From Anaerocolumna xylanovorans DSM 12503 (GTDB taxonomy: Bacteria > Bacillota > Clostridia > Lachnospirales > Lachnospiraceae), in NCBI RefSeq assembly GCF_900143645.1, contig NZ_FRFD01000003.1, positions 1,240,001-1,304,000 of the forward strand: a stretch of DNA of 64,000 bases, in the 5' to 3' direction. This document shows positions 52,471 through 62,007 of this stretch, piece after piece (the stretch's first letter is position 1; the number at the start of each line of letters is the position of its first letter). Below the pieces are notes generated by a model, which was not told the DNA's origin, did no database searches, and saw only the letters and a list, made by a program, of their open reading frames with translations. The position numbers and the translations under genes were made by a program.

Positions 52471-53493
52471 TCAAACCTTTATTGCTGTCTCTTTTAATGG
52501 GCTTGCCAGGTCTTTTAAATGATGGTCCTCTATAATCCTTCCGATTCCGTTTACTACGGTATTGGCAGGATCGTTGCAGATATTTATTTTAAGACCGGTT
52601 TCTTTCCCAAAAAGGGTATCCAGTCCTTTTATAGCAGATGAACCTCCTGTGACATAGATACCGGAGTCTATAATATCGGAAGAAATTTCAGGCGGAGTTC
52701 TCTCAAGAATAATCCGGATGGCGTCTATAATAGCATAGATATATTCTATTATTGAGTCATATACAAAGGAAGAGTTGATATCTACTTCGGTAGGAAGTCC
52801 TGTTACTACATTTCTTCCATATGCCTTCATGCTTTTTTCTTCAGAAGGAGAAACTGTTGCCAGTTCTTTTTTGATATTTTCCGCTGTCTTATCTCCGATT
52901 ACCAGATTGTAGCTTTTCTTCACAGTGGATTTAATGGATTCATCCAGACGGTTTCCTCCGATTGGAATAAGCTTACTGATAACAATACCGCCTAAGGACA
53001 TGATAGAGACTTCCGTTGTATCGGCACCGATATCAACTACCATAACACCCTTTGCATTATTCACATCAAGACCAATACCAACTGCATCCGCAATAGGTTT
53101 TTCCACAATCTTAATAGATTTGGCCTTGGCGCGTGAGCTGGCTATCAGGTCATAAAAAGCTCTCCTTTCTACTTCTGTAATATCGGTTGGGGTGGCTATT
53201 ATTATAGCGGAAGCTTTTAAGCTTCCCCTTTTATATAATCTGTTAAACATATAGTTTATTAATTCCAGCATATTGTTAATATCTGCAATAACACCATTTT
53301 TTACCGGGTAGCTGACAGTAATACTGGCCGGTGCTTTCCCATGCATTTCAAATGCCTCATTACCGGCGGCTATCACCTTTTTCTTACCTTCTACCGCAAT
53401 AATATTCTTTTCATCTACCACAACGCCTTCATTCTTATGGTATATTTTAATGGTACTGGTTCCCAAATCTATTCCGTAAGTCTTTCCTGCCAT
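52471..53493 (-). CDS. mreB: Rod shape-determining actin homologue MreB
   Basis: 340 residues of the actin/Hsp70 fold: phosphate-1 loop GIDLGTSTIKI at 7-17, phosphate-2 VVDIGADTTEV, and the adenosine motif YVTGGSSAIKG. The filament guides the elongasome. Its ATG has no good ribosome site. The only GAGGAGA (53511-53517) serves a two-codon reading frame ATG AGA TAA ending 4 bases upstream. The phosphate-2 box and overall length suggest the mreBH/mbl-like side of the family. Confidence 0.94.
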   Translation of the reverse strand: MAGKTYGIDLGTSTIKIYHKNEGVVVDEKNIIAVEGKKKVIAAGNEAFEMHGKAPASITVSYPVKNGVIADINNMLELINYMFNRLYKRGSLKASAIIIATPTDITEVERRAFYDLIASSRAKAKSIKIVEKPIADAVGIGLDVNNAKGVMVVDIGADTTEVSIMSLGGIVISKLIPIGGNRLDESIKSTVKKSYNLVIGDKTAENIKKELATVSPSEEKSMKAYGRNVVTGLPTEVDINSSFVYDSIIEYIYAIIDAIRIILERTPPEISSDIIDSGIYVTGGSSAIKGLDTLFGKETGLKINICNDPANTVVNGIGRIIEDHHLKDLASPLKETAIKV

Positions 53494-53497
53494 TTTT

Positions 53498-53517
53498 TTA
53501 TCTCATTGCATCTCCTC
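53498..53517 (-). promoter_or_regulatory. Two-codon upstream reading frame in front of mreB
   Basis: GAGGAGA (53517-53511), 4 bases, then ATG AGA TAA (53506-53498), then 4 bases to the mreB ATG at 53493. The mreB start itself lacks a well-placed ribosome site, so initiation may depend on the minimal frame by re-initiation. Confidence 0.5.
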
Positions 53518-53580
53518 ATCTTAACGTTTAAAATAGAGGTTCTGTCCTATCTTTTTTTTGCCGCTGCAATGTTTTCCTTT

Positions 53581-54279
53581 CTAAATATATCCCTGCTCTG
53601 CAAGGCTTATATACTTATTATCACCAATAATAATATGATCCATAAGCCGGATCCCTACTAAATTTCCAGCTTCTTTCATTCTTTGAGTGGTCTTGATATC
53701 TTCTCTGCTGGGGGTCGGATCTCCGCTGGGATGATTATGAAGCAGTATGATATTAACAGCTTCATATTTGAGAGCATTTAAAAAAATTTCCCGGGGTGAA
53801 AGCAGGGAACTGCTTACCGTACCGGTTGAAATAATCATATCTTTTAGTATTCTGCTCTTGGCATCCATCATGACCAGATAGACCATTTCCCTTTGAAGAT
53901 GTCTCATTTCCTGCATATAGTTCTCTGCAACTGCTTCAGGAGTAGCGAGCGGCCGTTTCCCGCTGTTAGTGGCTTTCGCCATTCGTTTTGTCAGTTCTGT
54001 CACACACAAAAGCTGTATTGCCTTTACTCTGCCGATTCCCTTAATAGACTGAAAGTCTTTTAAGTTCATGTGGTTTAATCCGATAAGTCCCGGATAAGCC
54101 TTAGAAAAGGAAAGCACCCGGGCTGCCACATCTACCGCCCGTTCTCCTGCCGTACCGGTTCGCATAATTACAGCAAGAAGTTCGGCATCAGAGAGTACCC
54201 CCGGGCCTGATTTTTCGCATTTTTCATAAGGCCTTTCTGATAAAGGCATTTCCTTTAAGGTGTAATACTTTTCATTCAT
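53581..54279 (-). CDS. radC: RadC/JAB-domain protein
   Basis: 232 residues: N-terminal helix-hairpin-helix (LKDFQSIKGIGRVKAIQLL) and a C-terminal JAMM/MPN+ domain with the zinc motif LLHNHPSGDPTPSREDI. Although named RadC, the link to DNA repair is weak; the biochemical role is unsettled. Upstream of mreB, as in many Firmicutes. GGAGG precedes the ATG. Confidence 0.94.
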   Translation of the reverse strand: MNEKYYTLKEMPLSERPYEKCEKSGPGVLSDAELLAVIMRTGTAGERAVDVAARVLSFSKAYPGLIGLNHMNLKDFQSIKGIGRVKAIQLLCVTELTKRMAKATNSGKRPLATPEAVAENYMQEMRHLQREMVYLVMMDAKSRILKDMIISTGTVSSSLLSPREIFLNALKYEAVNIILLHNHPSGDPTPSREDIKTTQRMKEAGNLVGIRLMDHIIIGDNKYISLAEQGYI

Positions 54280-54318
54280 TTGTCCTCCTACCTTCTCTCT
54301 CCGGGAAAAAGCAGGATA

Positions 54319-54594
54319 TTAAAGCTTTCGGTATATTAGTATTGCCAAAATAATTCCAATAATACCGCCAATGGTTATTTTAATGGATAAGCCAAAGCTT
54401 ATTACCATAACACCCAAATTCAGTTTTACAACTCCATCCTGTCCAGTACTGCCAATCCCGAATTGCTGCCCGTAATTAAGCCAGGTCAGATAAGGAACAT
54501 CTTTCGCCAGATACCCAAGAAAGCCTCCCAGGACTACCCCTGCTAACAGTACAACTAATAGGACACCTGTATTCTTCGCATTCATTCTGGACAT
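54319..54594 (-). CDS. DUF4321 membrane protein
   Basis: 91 residues, two transmembrane helices (about 8-26 and 62-88) separated by a loop with a GIGSTGQDG turn. Matches DUF4321, often found next to radC-mreB in Clostridia. Function unknown. The ATG at 54594 has GGGGGG 9 bases upstream. A promoter lies just before it (54631-54659), so this gene may open the radC-mre-min transcript. Confidence 0.82.
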   Translation of the reverse strand: MSRMNAKNTGVLLVVLLAGVVLGGFLGYLAKDVPYLTWLNYGQQFGIGSTGQDGVVKLNLGVMVISFGLSIKITIGGIIGIILAILIYRKL

Positions 54595-54630
54595 TGGATT
54601 TGTACCCCCCACTATAAAAATTTCCCCTAT

Positions 54631-54659
54631 ATTCTAACATATATTCCTGGTTTTGTATA
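54631..54659 (-). promoter_or_regulatory. Promoter at the head of the DUF4321-radC-mre region
   Basis: TATACA (54654-54659), a 17-base spacer and TAGAAT (54631-54636) on the minus strand. Confidence 0.55.
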
Positions 54660-54722
54660 CAGCAATAGAATAAAATAGGACATAAAGGCAGGGCACAGGG
54701 GGGTATGGAAGTGTATGACATT

Positions 54723-56030
54723 TTACAAAGATATAAGTCCTTCTTCGTACATCTTCTGTACAGACATCAGGATGCCAAATTTTGCATGATACCAGGTTAA
54801 GCCGCCTTGAAAGTATACATTATAAGGAGGTTTTATGGGAGCATCAGCGCTAAGTTCAATACTTGCTCCCTGGATGAAAGCTCCCGCTGCCATGATAACA
54901 TCGCAGGTGTAACCTGGCATTGCCCAGGGTTCCGGAATGACATAGCTGTCTACCGGTGCGGCTGCTTGAATACCGCGGCAGAATGCGATGACACCTTCTT
55001 TTGTGCCAAGGGTTACTGCCTGAATGATATCATGCCTTGATTCGGTTCCGTTTGGAACTACAGTAAAGCCAAGCCTTTCATAAACGTTGGCAGCAAAGAT
55101 TGCTCCCTTTAATGCTCCTGATACTACCTGGGGTGCCAGGAACAATCCCTGAAATAGCTGGCTGTTTACTCCCAGCGTAGCACCTACTTCTTTGCCAAGT
55201 CCGGGAGCAGTAAGCCTGAAAGCCGCATTGTCAACGTACTCCGCCTTACCGGCTATATAGCCTCCGATAGGAGCAAGACCGCCCCCAGGATTTTTTATAA
55301 GAGAGCCTACTGCCAAATCAGCTCCTACATCGGTAGGCTCGACTGTTTCTACAAATTCACCATAACAGTTATCTACCATGCAAATAACTTCCGGCTTGAT
55401 GGCTTTCACGAAGGCTATCAGTTCACCGATTCGTCCTACCGACAGGGTAGGTCTTGTGGCATAGCCTTTGGAGCGCTGGATTGTAACTAACCTGGTTCTC
55501 TCATTGATGGCATTTCTTATACCTTCATAGTCAAACTCTCCGTCATCCAGTAAATCTACCTGGGAATATGTGATCCCATATTCCCGTAAGGAACCGGTTA
55601 GCTTATTCTTCTTCCCTGCCGTTTCTCCGATTCCGATTACACCTTCTAAAGTATCATAGGGTTTTCCTACAGGGGAAAGTATCTCATCCCCAGGTCTTAA
55701 ATTGCCGGACAGTGCCGTACTTAGCGCATGGGTCCCGCTGATAAGCTGCGGCCTTACCAGGGCAGCTTCCGTGTGAAATACCGATGCATAAACCTGTTCT
55801 ATCGTATCCCTGCCAAGGTCGTTGTAGCCATAGCCCGTGGTAGCTGCAAAATGAATATCGCTGACACGGTTATCCTGAAATGCTTTTATGACCTTAAGCT
55901 GGTTATATTCTGCGATTTTATCGATTTCTTCGAATCGTTTTTTTAATTCACTCTCAATCTTTCTTCCAAGTTCCAGTATTTCTGTATTGATGGAAAGATC
56001 TTTATATATTTGTTCTAATTGCTGTTTCAC
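54723..56030 (-). CDS. Methionine gamma-lyase family PLP protein (PF06838)
   Basis: A 435-residue fold-type I PLP enzyme. The cofactor lysine lies in SLIKNPGGGLAPIGGY and a phosphate-binding region in QLISGTHALSTAL. Relatives are annotated as aluminium resistance or YnbB proteins; the natural reaction, probably a beta/gamma-elimination on a sulfur amino acid, is unproven. It follows miaA after a 190-base gap filled with hairpin repeats (copies B and C). Confidence 0.9.
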   Translation of the reverse strand: MKQQLEQIYKDLSINTEILELGRKIESELKKRFEEIDKIAEYNQLKVIKAFQDNRVSDIHFAATTGYGYNDLGRDTIEQVYASVFHTEAALVRPQLISGTHALSTALSGNLRPGDEILSPVGKPYDTLEGVIGIGETAGKKNKLTGSLREYGITYSQVDLLDDGEFDYEGIRNAINERTRLVTIQRSKGYATRPTLSVGRIGELIAFVKAIKPEVICMVDNCYGEFVETVEPTDVGADLAVGSLIKNPGGGLAPIGGYIAGKAEYVDNAAFRLTAPGLGKEVGATLGVNSQLFQGLFLAPQVVSGALKGAIFAANVYERLGFTVVPNGTESRHDIIQAVTLGTKEGVIAFCRGIQAAAPVDSYVIPEPWAMPGYTCDVIMAAGAFIQGASIELSADAPIKPPYNVYFQGGLTWYHAKFGILMSVQKMYEEGLISL

Positions 56031-56059
56031 GGCTTTGCCCTTTACCTTTCAGATACTAA

Positions 56060-56142
56060 TAACCCATGCATATCGCAGGCCCGCCTGCGATACTGCTCAA
56101 ATAGAAATTTGAAAAATGCAATGCATTTTTCAAACTAACTGC
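56060..56142 (-). repeat. Intergenic hairpin repeat, copy B
   Basis: On the minus strand: TTTGAAAAATGCA-T-TGCATTTTTCAAA (perfect 13-bp arms), linker TTTCTATTTGAGCAG, then TATCGCAGGC-gg-GCCTGCGATA (10-bp arms) and ATGCATGGG. Matches copy A (16232-16324) in order and in the conserved blocks. Confidence 0.8.
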
Positions 56143-56148
56143 CACGCC

Positions 56149-56226
56149 TTTTTCAGTACACCTCAAGTTTGTACCGAGGATTTCGCAGGTACAAACTTGT
56201 GTGAAAATTATTTTTAATTTTCACAC
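56149..56226 (-). repeat. Intergenic hairpin repeat, copy C, after miaA
   Basis: On the minus strand, beginning at the miaA stop: GTGTGAAAATTA-aaaa-TAATTTTCACAC (12-bp arms), then AAGTTTGTACC and GGTACAAACTT (11-bp arms) around TGCGAAATCCTC. Two consecutive hairpins as in copies A and B, with shared CCTGCGA; the primary sequence is otherwise diverged. Confidence 0.65.
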
Positions 56227-57162
56227 TATGCCCTTTTCTTTCATGGGAATAAGAAGGGCATCAAGGATATCCTCTTCTTTTTTATAATCATCTTTTGAAA
56301 TCCATATTACTTCTTTTTCTCTTTTAAACCAGGTTATCTGCCGTTTGGCAAAGTGTCTGGTTTCCTTCTTGATATCATAAACAGCTTGCTCTAAGGGATA
56401 TTCTCCATTAAGATATCCTATAATTTCTTTATATCCTAACCCCTGCATGGACACCATATTAGCAGTTAAGCCTCTCTCTAACAGCCCCTTTACCTCTTCT
56501 GTAAGCCCTTCCGCCATCATGACATCCACCCTTTGGTCAATCCGGTCATAAAGGAGTTTTCTGTCTGAATTCAGTACAAAGTAGCAGAAGTTATAGGGAG
56601 ACTCCTTCTGCCTCTGCTCTTCGTTATGGGCAGATATCTGTTCTCCTGTCTGGGTATGGTACTCCAAGGCCCTGATTACCCGCTTGACATTGTTTGGATG
56701 AATGGATTCTGCCGCCACTGGATCTACTTTTCTTAATCTGTCATGAAGATATTCTGCTCCCTTTTCCTTTGCAAGAGCAAGCAAGCTGTCTCGAAAGGCA
56801 TTATTATCTTCTGCTTCCTTAAAATCAATCCCATAAAGCACAGCCTGTATATAGAAACCGGTTCCGCCTACCAGAATGGGAATCTTGCCTTTTGCATAGA
56901 TCTCTTCCATGTATTTATGGGTATATTCCTGGAACCTTACTACGTTAAAATCTTCTTCCGGTTCCAGTTCGTCTATGAGATAATGCTTTACTCCCTGCAT
57001 CTCTTCCGGTTTAATTTTGGCGGTTCCGATATCCATATGCCGGTACACCTGCATGGAATCGGCACTGATGATTTCTCCGCCGATTCTTTTGGCAAGTCCT
57101 ACGGAAAGGGCAGTTTTTCCCACGGCAGTAGGGCCGGTCAGTATTATTAAAGGTTTTTTCAT
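56221..57162 (-). CDS. miaA: tRNA dimethylallyltransferase
   Basis: 313 residues. Adds a dimethylallyl group to A37 of tRNAs that read codons starting with U. The P-loop GPTAVGKT lies at 8-15, followed by DSMQVYRHMDIGTAK, VGGTGFYIQ and the C-terminal RQITWF. The ATG at 57162 is chosen from family alignment; GGAA is about 11 bases upstream, and an earlier ATG at 57198 falls in a hairpin after the mutL stop. Its own stop codon lies within repeat copy C. Confidence 0.95.
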   Translation of the reverse strand: MKKPLIILTGPTAVGKTALSVGLAKRIGGEIISADSMQVYRHMDIGTAKIKPEEMQGVKHYLIDELEPEEDFNVVRFQEYTHKYMEEIYAKGKIPILVGGTGFYIQAVLYGIDFKEAEDNNAFRDSLLALAKEKGAEYLHDRLRKVDPVAAESIHPNNVKRVIRALEYHTQTGEQISAHNEEQRQKESPYNFCYFVLNSDRKLLYDRIDQRVDVMMAEGLTEEVKGLLERGLTANMVSMQGLGYKEIIGYLNGEYPLEQAVYDIKKETRHFAKRQITWFKREKEVIWISKDDYKKEEDILDALLIPMKEKGIV

Positions 57163-57194
57163 GTCCGCATCATTCCATTCTCTTTTATAAACTT

Positions 57195-57228
57195 GCATAA
57201 ATGTGAAAGTTGCTTTTTAATTTTCACA
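57195..57228 (-). repeat. Hairpin after mutL, related to copy C
   Basis: On the minus strand TGTGAAAATTAAAAA then CTTTCACA follows the mutL stop by one base, and AAGTTTATA follows further on. The TGTGAAAATTAAAAA and AAGTTTRTA blocks match copy C at 56149-56226, in the same position relative to a stop codon. Confidence 0.55.
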
Positions 57229-59211
57229 TCAGACAATACGCTTAAATTTTCTCTCCACCTCATATTTACTCATAGAGATGATGACCGGTCTTCCATGAGG
57301 ACAGTTATAGGGATTCTCAAGGGACAATAACTGCTCAATTAATGCACGGGCTTCCTCTACGGACAGCTTGTGGCTGCCTTTTACAGCGGCTTTACAGGAC
57401 ATGGAAGCTATTTTGTCCAGAATAATTTCGGGTGTGTTATTATAGCCTTCCTCTGTAAGCCCGTCAATGATTTCTATTAAAACATCATACTGGACCAGAT
57501 TATACAAATCTCCTGGAACGGCACGAACGGCATATTCTTTTCCGCCGAACTCTTCAAATTCAAAACCAGCCTGGGTTAGAAAGTCAAGATTCTTTATCAA
57601 TGCTTCCTTTTCCCTAAGATTTAACGAAAGAATAATAGGCGGCATAAGCTGCTGGGAGAAATGTTCCTTTTCCCTTAGTTTCTTTACGATACGCTCGTAA
57701 AGCACCTTTTCGTGGGCAGCATGCTGGTCAATTAGAAACATCTTGTCGCCATATTCTATAATCCAATAGGTATTAAATAACTGCCCTATAATTTTATGTT
57801 CGGTTACTGCTTCTCTTGAAAGGAAGGCCATCTGCTCGTACACAGAATCTGTTTCACCGGCCGATACATTACCGGCTTCCGGTACTACGTTCTGCACCGG
57901 CTGCCCGACTGTATCCGGCAGCTCTGCCTGGACCTGTTCCTCTGCACTTCTTCTGTCCAGTACATTTCTTGCAGCTTCATAAACATCCTTCCGGTAGGTC
58001 GATTCCTCTAAAAGAGTATGGTCCCTATCCATATTTTCCTTTACAAAAGAAGGAGCGGAATCCACATAGGATTTAAGACGCCCTATTTCCGTTTCCTTAA
58101 TAGCTTCCTTTATCAAGCCAAACCCTTCTTCCTGCCTTCTCTTAGTCTCAAAGGGTTCGGGAAGCTTCTGGCTTATCTTCTGCTTCTCCTCTTCTTTTGT
58201 CAGATATATCTCTGTTATTAAATCCCTGCCTTCCAGGGTATTCTTTAAACTTTTATAAAGAAAGCTATAAAGCTCCTCTCCATTCTTAAAACGTACCTCA
58301 AGCTTGGCAGGATGTACATTTACGTCAATAAGCTCGGAATCAATGGTTAGCATCAGGGCAGTGAAGGGGTAGCGGTGAAGCATAATATAGGGCTTAAAAG
58401 CTTCCTCTATGGCCTTATAAATAATAGGATTTCTTACAAAACGTCCGTTTATAAAATAATTTTCATAGTTTCTGTTGCCTCTGGATATGGCAGGCTTTGC
58501 AATGAAACCGGACAGGGAAAAGCTATCCCCCTCTGCCTTTACCGAAACCAGATGGGAGGTAATATCTCTGCCGTATATATGGTAAATAACATCTTTCTGG
58601 TTATTATTTCCTGATGTATGGAGCTTATTCTGACCGTTCATAATAAATTTAAACGAGATTTCGGAATGGGATATTGCAATCCGTTCCATAAAATCCTGGA
58701 TATAACCCGCTTCTGTCTGAGCGGATTTTAAGAACTTTCTTCTGGCCGGTGTGTTAAAAAAAAGATTCTTTATAATAAAGGTGGTGCCGGAAGGACAGCC
58801 TATGTGTTCCATCCCCTTTTCTACCCCGCCGTCAATTAAGTAACGGATTCCCGTAAAGCTCTCCGCTGTCTTGGTTACAAGCTCAATCTGGGAAACTGCC
58901 GCAATACTGGAGAGAGCCTCGCCGCGAAAGCCAAGGCTTTTTATGCGAAGCAGGTCATCTGCAGTTCTTATCTTACTGGTGGAATGGCGCAGAAATACAT
59001 AAGGCATATCACTTTCTTCTATTCCCGAACCGTTATCGGTAATGCGGATAAAGCTTATTCCGCCCTCTTTTATTTCCACTGTAATAACCGTTGCTCCGGC
59101 ATCAATGGAATTCTCAACCAATTCCTTTACAACCGCAGAAGGCCGTTCAATAACTTCTCCTGCTGCTATCTGGTTTATGGTAGCGTCGTCCAATACAGTT
59201 ATATTTGGCAC
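57229..59211 (-). CDS. mutL: DNA mismatch repair protein MutL
   Basis: 660 residues: N-terminal GHKL ATPase (INQIAAGEVIERPS; NSIDAGA; RGEALSSI; FFNTPARRKFL), a disordered linker (about 335-470), and a C-terminal dimerisation domain with the endonuclease metal motif DQHAAHEKVLYER. This makes it a nicking-competent MutL, as expected in bacteria without MutH. Start is GTG at 59211, after AAAGGATGG. It directly follows mutS by 36 bases. Confidence 0.96.
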   Translation of the reverse strand: MPNITVLDDATINQIAAGEVIERPSAVVKELVENSIDAGATVITVEIKEGGISFIRITDNGSGIEESDMPYVFLRHSTSKIRTADDLLRIKSLGFRGEALSSIAAVSQIELVTKTAESFTGIRYLIDGGVEKGMEHIGCPSGTTFIIKNLFFNTPARRKFLKSAQTEAGYIQDFMERIAISHSEISFKFIMNGQNKLHTSGNNNQKDVIYHIYGRDITSHLVSVKAEGDSFSLSGFIAKPAISRGNRNYENYFINGRFVRNPIIYKAIEEAFKPYIMLHRYPFTALMLTIDSELIDVNVHPAKLEVRFKNGEELYSFLYKSLKNTLEGRDLITEIYLTKEEEKQKISQKLPEPFETKRRQEEGFGLIKEAIKETEIGRLKSYVDSAPSFVKENMDRDHTLLEESTYRKDVYEAARNVLDRRSAEEQVQAELPDTVGQPVQNVVPEAGNVSAGETDSVYEQMAFLSREAVTEHKIIGQLFNTYWIIEYGDKMFLIDQHAAHEKVLYERIVKKLREKEHFSQQLMPPIILSLNLREKEALIKNLDFLTQAGFEFEEFGGKEYAVRAVPGDLYNLVQYDVLIEIIDGLTEEGYNNTPEIILDKIASMSCKAAVKGSHKLSVEEARALIEQLLSLENPYNCPHGRPVIISMSKYEVERKFKRIV

Positions 59212-59247
59212 TTTATATTCACCATCCTTTCTGGCTAAGAAGTTATT

Positions 59248-61932
59248 TTAATTCTTTACCTTTTGCTGCAACTGGTACAAGTAATTCATGGCATCCATAG
59301 GCGTCATGGCATTTAAGTTAAGCTCTTTAATTTCTTCTATGTAAGGGGGCACAGCAAACTGATAGTCAAAAAGGGAAAGCTGATTCTCTATATCCTTACT
59401 CTTTCTTGCACTCTTTTCTTTCGCCGCCGCAACCTCTGCAGCATAGGACTCCTCTGCTGTCTCTTCTTGGGCAGTAACAGCTTTCATGGATTTTGCCTTG
59501 TCTGCAATGTCATTGAGGCTTAATTCCTCTACGATATCCCTTGCACGCTTAAGCACACTGTCCGGAACCCCTGCCAATTTAGCCACCTGTATTCCATAGC
59601 TCTTATCAGCTCCGCCGGAAATTATCTTACGTAAGAATATAATATCTTCGCCTTGTTCCTTGACAGCAATGCAGTAGTTATTGACACTGTCTATTTTTCC
59701 CTCCAGCTCTGTCAGTTCATGATAATGGGTGGCAAATAAGGTCTTTGCCCCTAACAGCTTTGGATTGGCAATATGCTCTACCACCGCCCAGGCAATGCCC
59801 AGTCCGTCAAAGGTGCTGGTTCCTCTTCCGATTTCATCTAAAATCAGAAGGCTGTTCTTTGTAGCATTGCGGAGAATATTGGCTACCTCTGTCATTTCCA
59901 CCATAAAGGTACTCTGCCCGGAAGCCAAATCGTCGGAAGCCCCGACTCTGGTAAAAATCCTGTCTACAATTCCGATGTTGCCGGAAGCTGCCGGTATATA
60001 GCAGCCTATCTGTGCCATAAGAACAATTAAGGCCGTCTGTCTCATATAGGTGGATTTACCTGCCATATTGGGACCTGTGATGATTGAGATACGCTTTTCT
60101 TTACTATTTAAATACGTATCATTGGCAACAAACATATCTCCGGTAATCATCTGCTCCACTACCGGATGTCTGCCGTCCTTGATATCAATAATTCCTTCTT
60201 CATTGATAACCGGCCTTATAAAGCGGTTCTTTTCCGAAACATAGGCCAGAGAGGTAAATACATCAATTTTGGCAATTGCCTTGGCTGTACGCTGTATGCG
60301 CTGTACTTCCTTTGCAATGCTATCCCTGATATCGCAGAAAAGCTCATATTCCAGTGAAAAGAGCTTGTCCTCGGCTCCTAGAATAACATCCTCCAATTCC
60401 TTTAGCTCGGGAGTTGTATAACGTTCTGCATTGGCAAGCGTCTGCTTTCTGATCCAGTTATCCGGAACCAGATTCTGATAGGAATTGGTTACCTCAAGGT
60501 AATACCCAAAAACACGGTTAAACTTAATCTTTAAATTCTTGATACCGGTCTTGTCCCTCTCCTTGGTTTCTAAGTCCGCCAGCCAGTTCTTTCCTTCTGT
60601 TTTCGCTTTGCGGAGCCTGTCTACCTCGGCATGATAGCCATCCTTTATGATGCCGCCTTCCCTTACCGTTATGGGAGGCTCTTCTTCGACTCCTTCTTCA
60701 ATGAGACTATAAAGATCTCTTAAGGGATCAAGCTCTTCTTCGATTTCCCTTAAAAGGCTGCAGGAAGAATTCTCAAGGAGCAGCTTAATGGAGGGAACCA
60801 TGGCAAGGGAATTCTTAAAGGCAATTAAATCCCTGGGGCCGGCGCTTTTATAGCTGATACGGCTGATAAGCCTTTCCAAGTCATACACAGCGTTTAAGTA
60901 TTCCCTGATTTCTTCTCTGGTAATGGCAGAACTGTTTAATTCCTCCACGGAATCCAACCTGTCCGTAATATCCTGCTTCTCGATAAGGGGCTGCTCAATA
61001 TAGCTTCTTAAAAGTCTTGCACCCATGGCTGTCTTTGTCTTATCCAGTACCCAGAGAAGGGACCCTCTCTTTTGCTTCTCCCTTAAGGTTTCCACAAGCT
61101 CCAAATTTCTTCTGGTGGAGCTGTCAAGAACCATATACCTGCTGGTAGAATAGGGAATTATCTTTGTCAAATGGGAAAGGGAATTCTTCTGGGTTTCATA
61201 TAAATAAAGCATTACCGCACCGGCAGCTACTACACCAATGGAATAATCCTTAAGACCAAGTCCGCTTAAAGAGGCAACCTGAAAATGCTCCATAAGGGCT
61301 TTACTGCAATCCTCTTCTTCAAAATACCAGGGCTCTAAATCTGACAGGGAAATATTTAAGCGGTTCCGTAAATCGGAGATATCCACACCGCTTACCATAA
61401 AGGTACTGTTGCAGATAATCTCCGAAGGGGTATATTTATTGATTTCATCAATTAATTTTCTTTCCGTATCTACTTCCGTTACAAAAAAATCACCGGTAGT
61501 GATATCTACCGTAGCGATTCCATATGCATTTATTGTATGTACAATGCCCATCAGGAAGTTGTTTTTCCCTTCCTCCAATGCCTGGGCATTTAAGTTCGTG
61601 CCGGGTGTAACAATCCTGATTACTTCTCTTTTTACAATACCTTTGGCAGCCTTGGGGTCTTCCACCTGTTCACAGATTGCCACCCTGTAGCCCTTTGCAA
61701 TTAAACGGCCCAGGTAATTTTCAACCGCATGATAGGGTATTCCGCACATGGGAGCACGTTCTTCCTGCCCCACATTCTTTCCTGTCAGGGTTATTTCCAG
61801 TTCCCTGGCACAGGTGACTGCATCTTCAAAAAACATCTCGTAAAAATCGCCTAAGCGGTAAAAAAGGATGCAATCCTTGTATTGTTCCTTTATTTCAACA
61901 TATTGCTGCATCAAGGGTGTTAATTCAGCCAT
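59248..61932 (-). CDS. mutS: DNA mismatch repair protein MutS
   Basis: 894 residues. The mismatch-reading domain has the Phe-x-Glu motif in FYRLGDFYEMFFEDA at about 25-38. Connector, lever and clamp regions follow, then the ABC-type ATPase: GPNMAGKST (Walker A), LLILDEIGRGTSTFDG (Walker B and signature) and the ATHYHEL switch histidine. The C-terminal tail (about 800-890) carries the tetramerisation-type region. First gene of mutS-mutL-miaA. Confidence 0.97.
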   Translation of the reverse strand: MAELTPLMQQYVEIKEQYKDCILFYRLGDFYEMFFEDAVTCARELEITLTGKNVGQEERAPMCGIPYHAVENYLGRLIAKGYRVAICEQVEDPKAAKGIVKREVIRIVTPGTNLNAQALEEGKNNFLMGIVHTINAYGIATVDITTGDFFVTEVDTERKLIDEINKYTPSEIICNSTFMVSGVDISDLRNRLNISLSDLEPWYFEEEDCSKALMEHFQVASLSGLGLKDYSIGVVAAGAVMLYLYETQKNSLSHLTKIIPYSTSRYMVLDSSTRRNLELVETLREKQKRGSLLWVLDKTKTAMGARLLRSYIEQPLIEKQDITDRLDSVEELNSSAITREEIREYLNAVYDLERLISRISYKSAGPRDLIAFKNSLAMVPSIKLLLENSSCSLLREIEEELDPLRDLYSLIEEGVEEEPPITVREGGIIKDGYHAEVDRLRKAKTEGKNWLADLETKERDKTGIKNLKIKFNRVFGYYLEVTNSYQNLVPDNWIRKQTLANAERYTTPELKELEDVILGAEDKLFSLEYELFCDIRDSIAKEVQRIQRTAKAIAKIDVFTSLAYVSEKNRFIRPVINEEGIIDIKDGRHPVVEQMITGDMFVANDTYLNSKEKRISIITGPNMAGKSTYMRQTALIVLMAQIGCYIPAASGNIGIVDRIFTRVGASDDLASGQSTFMVEMTEVANILRNATKNSLLILDEIGRGTSTFDGLGIAWAVVEHIANPKLLGAKTLFATHYHELTELEGKIDSVNNYCIAVKEQGEDIIFLRKIISGGADKSYGIQVAKLAGVPDSVLKRARDIVEELSLNDIADKAKSMKAVTAQEETAEESYAAEVAAAKEKSARKSKDIENQLSLFDYQFAVPPYIEEIKELNLNAMTPMDAMNYLYQLQQKVKN

Positions 61933-62007
61933 ATCCTTTGTTCCTTCCTGTTAATACATAAGTATCTGTTCTTAATGCTTCAGTTCATCCTGGTGTTTTA
62001 GATGCTC

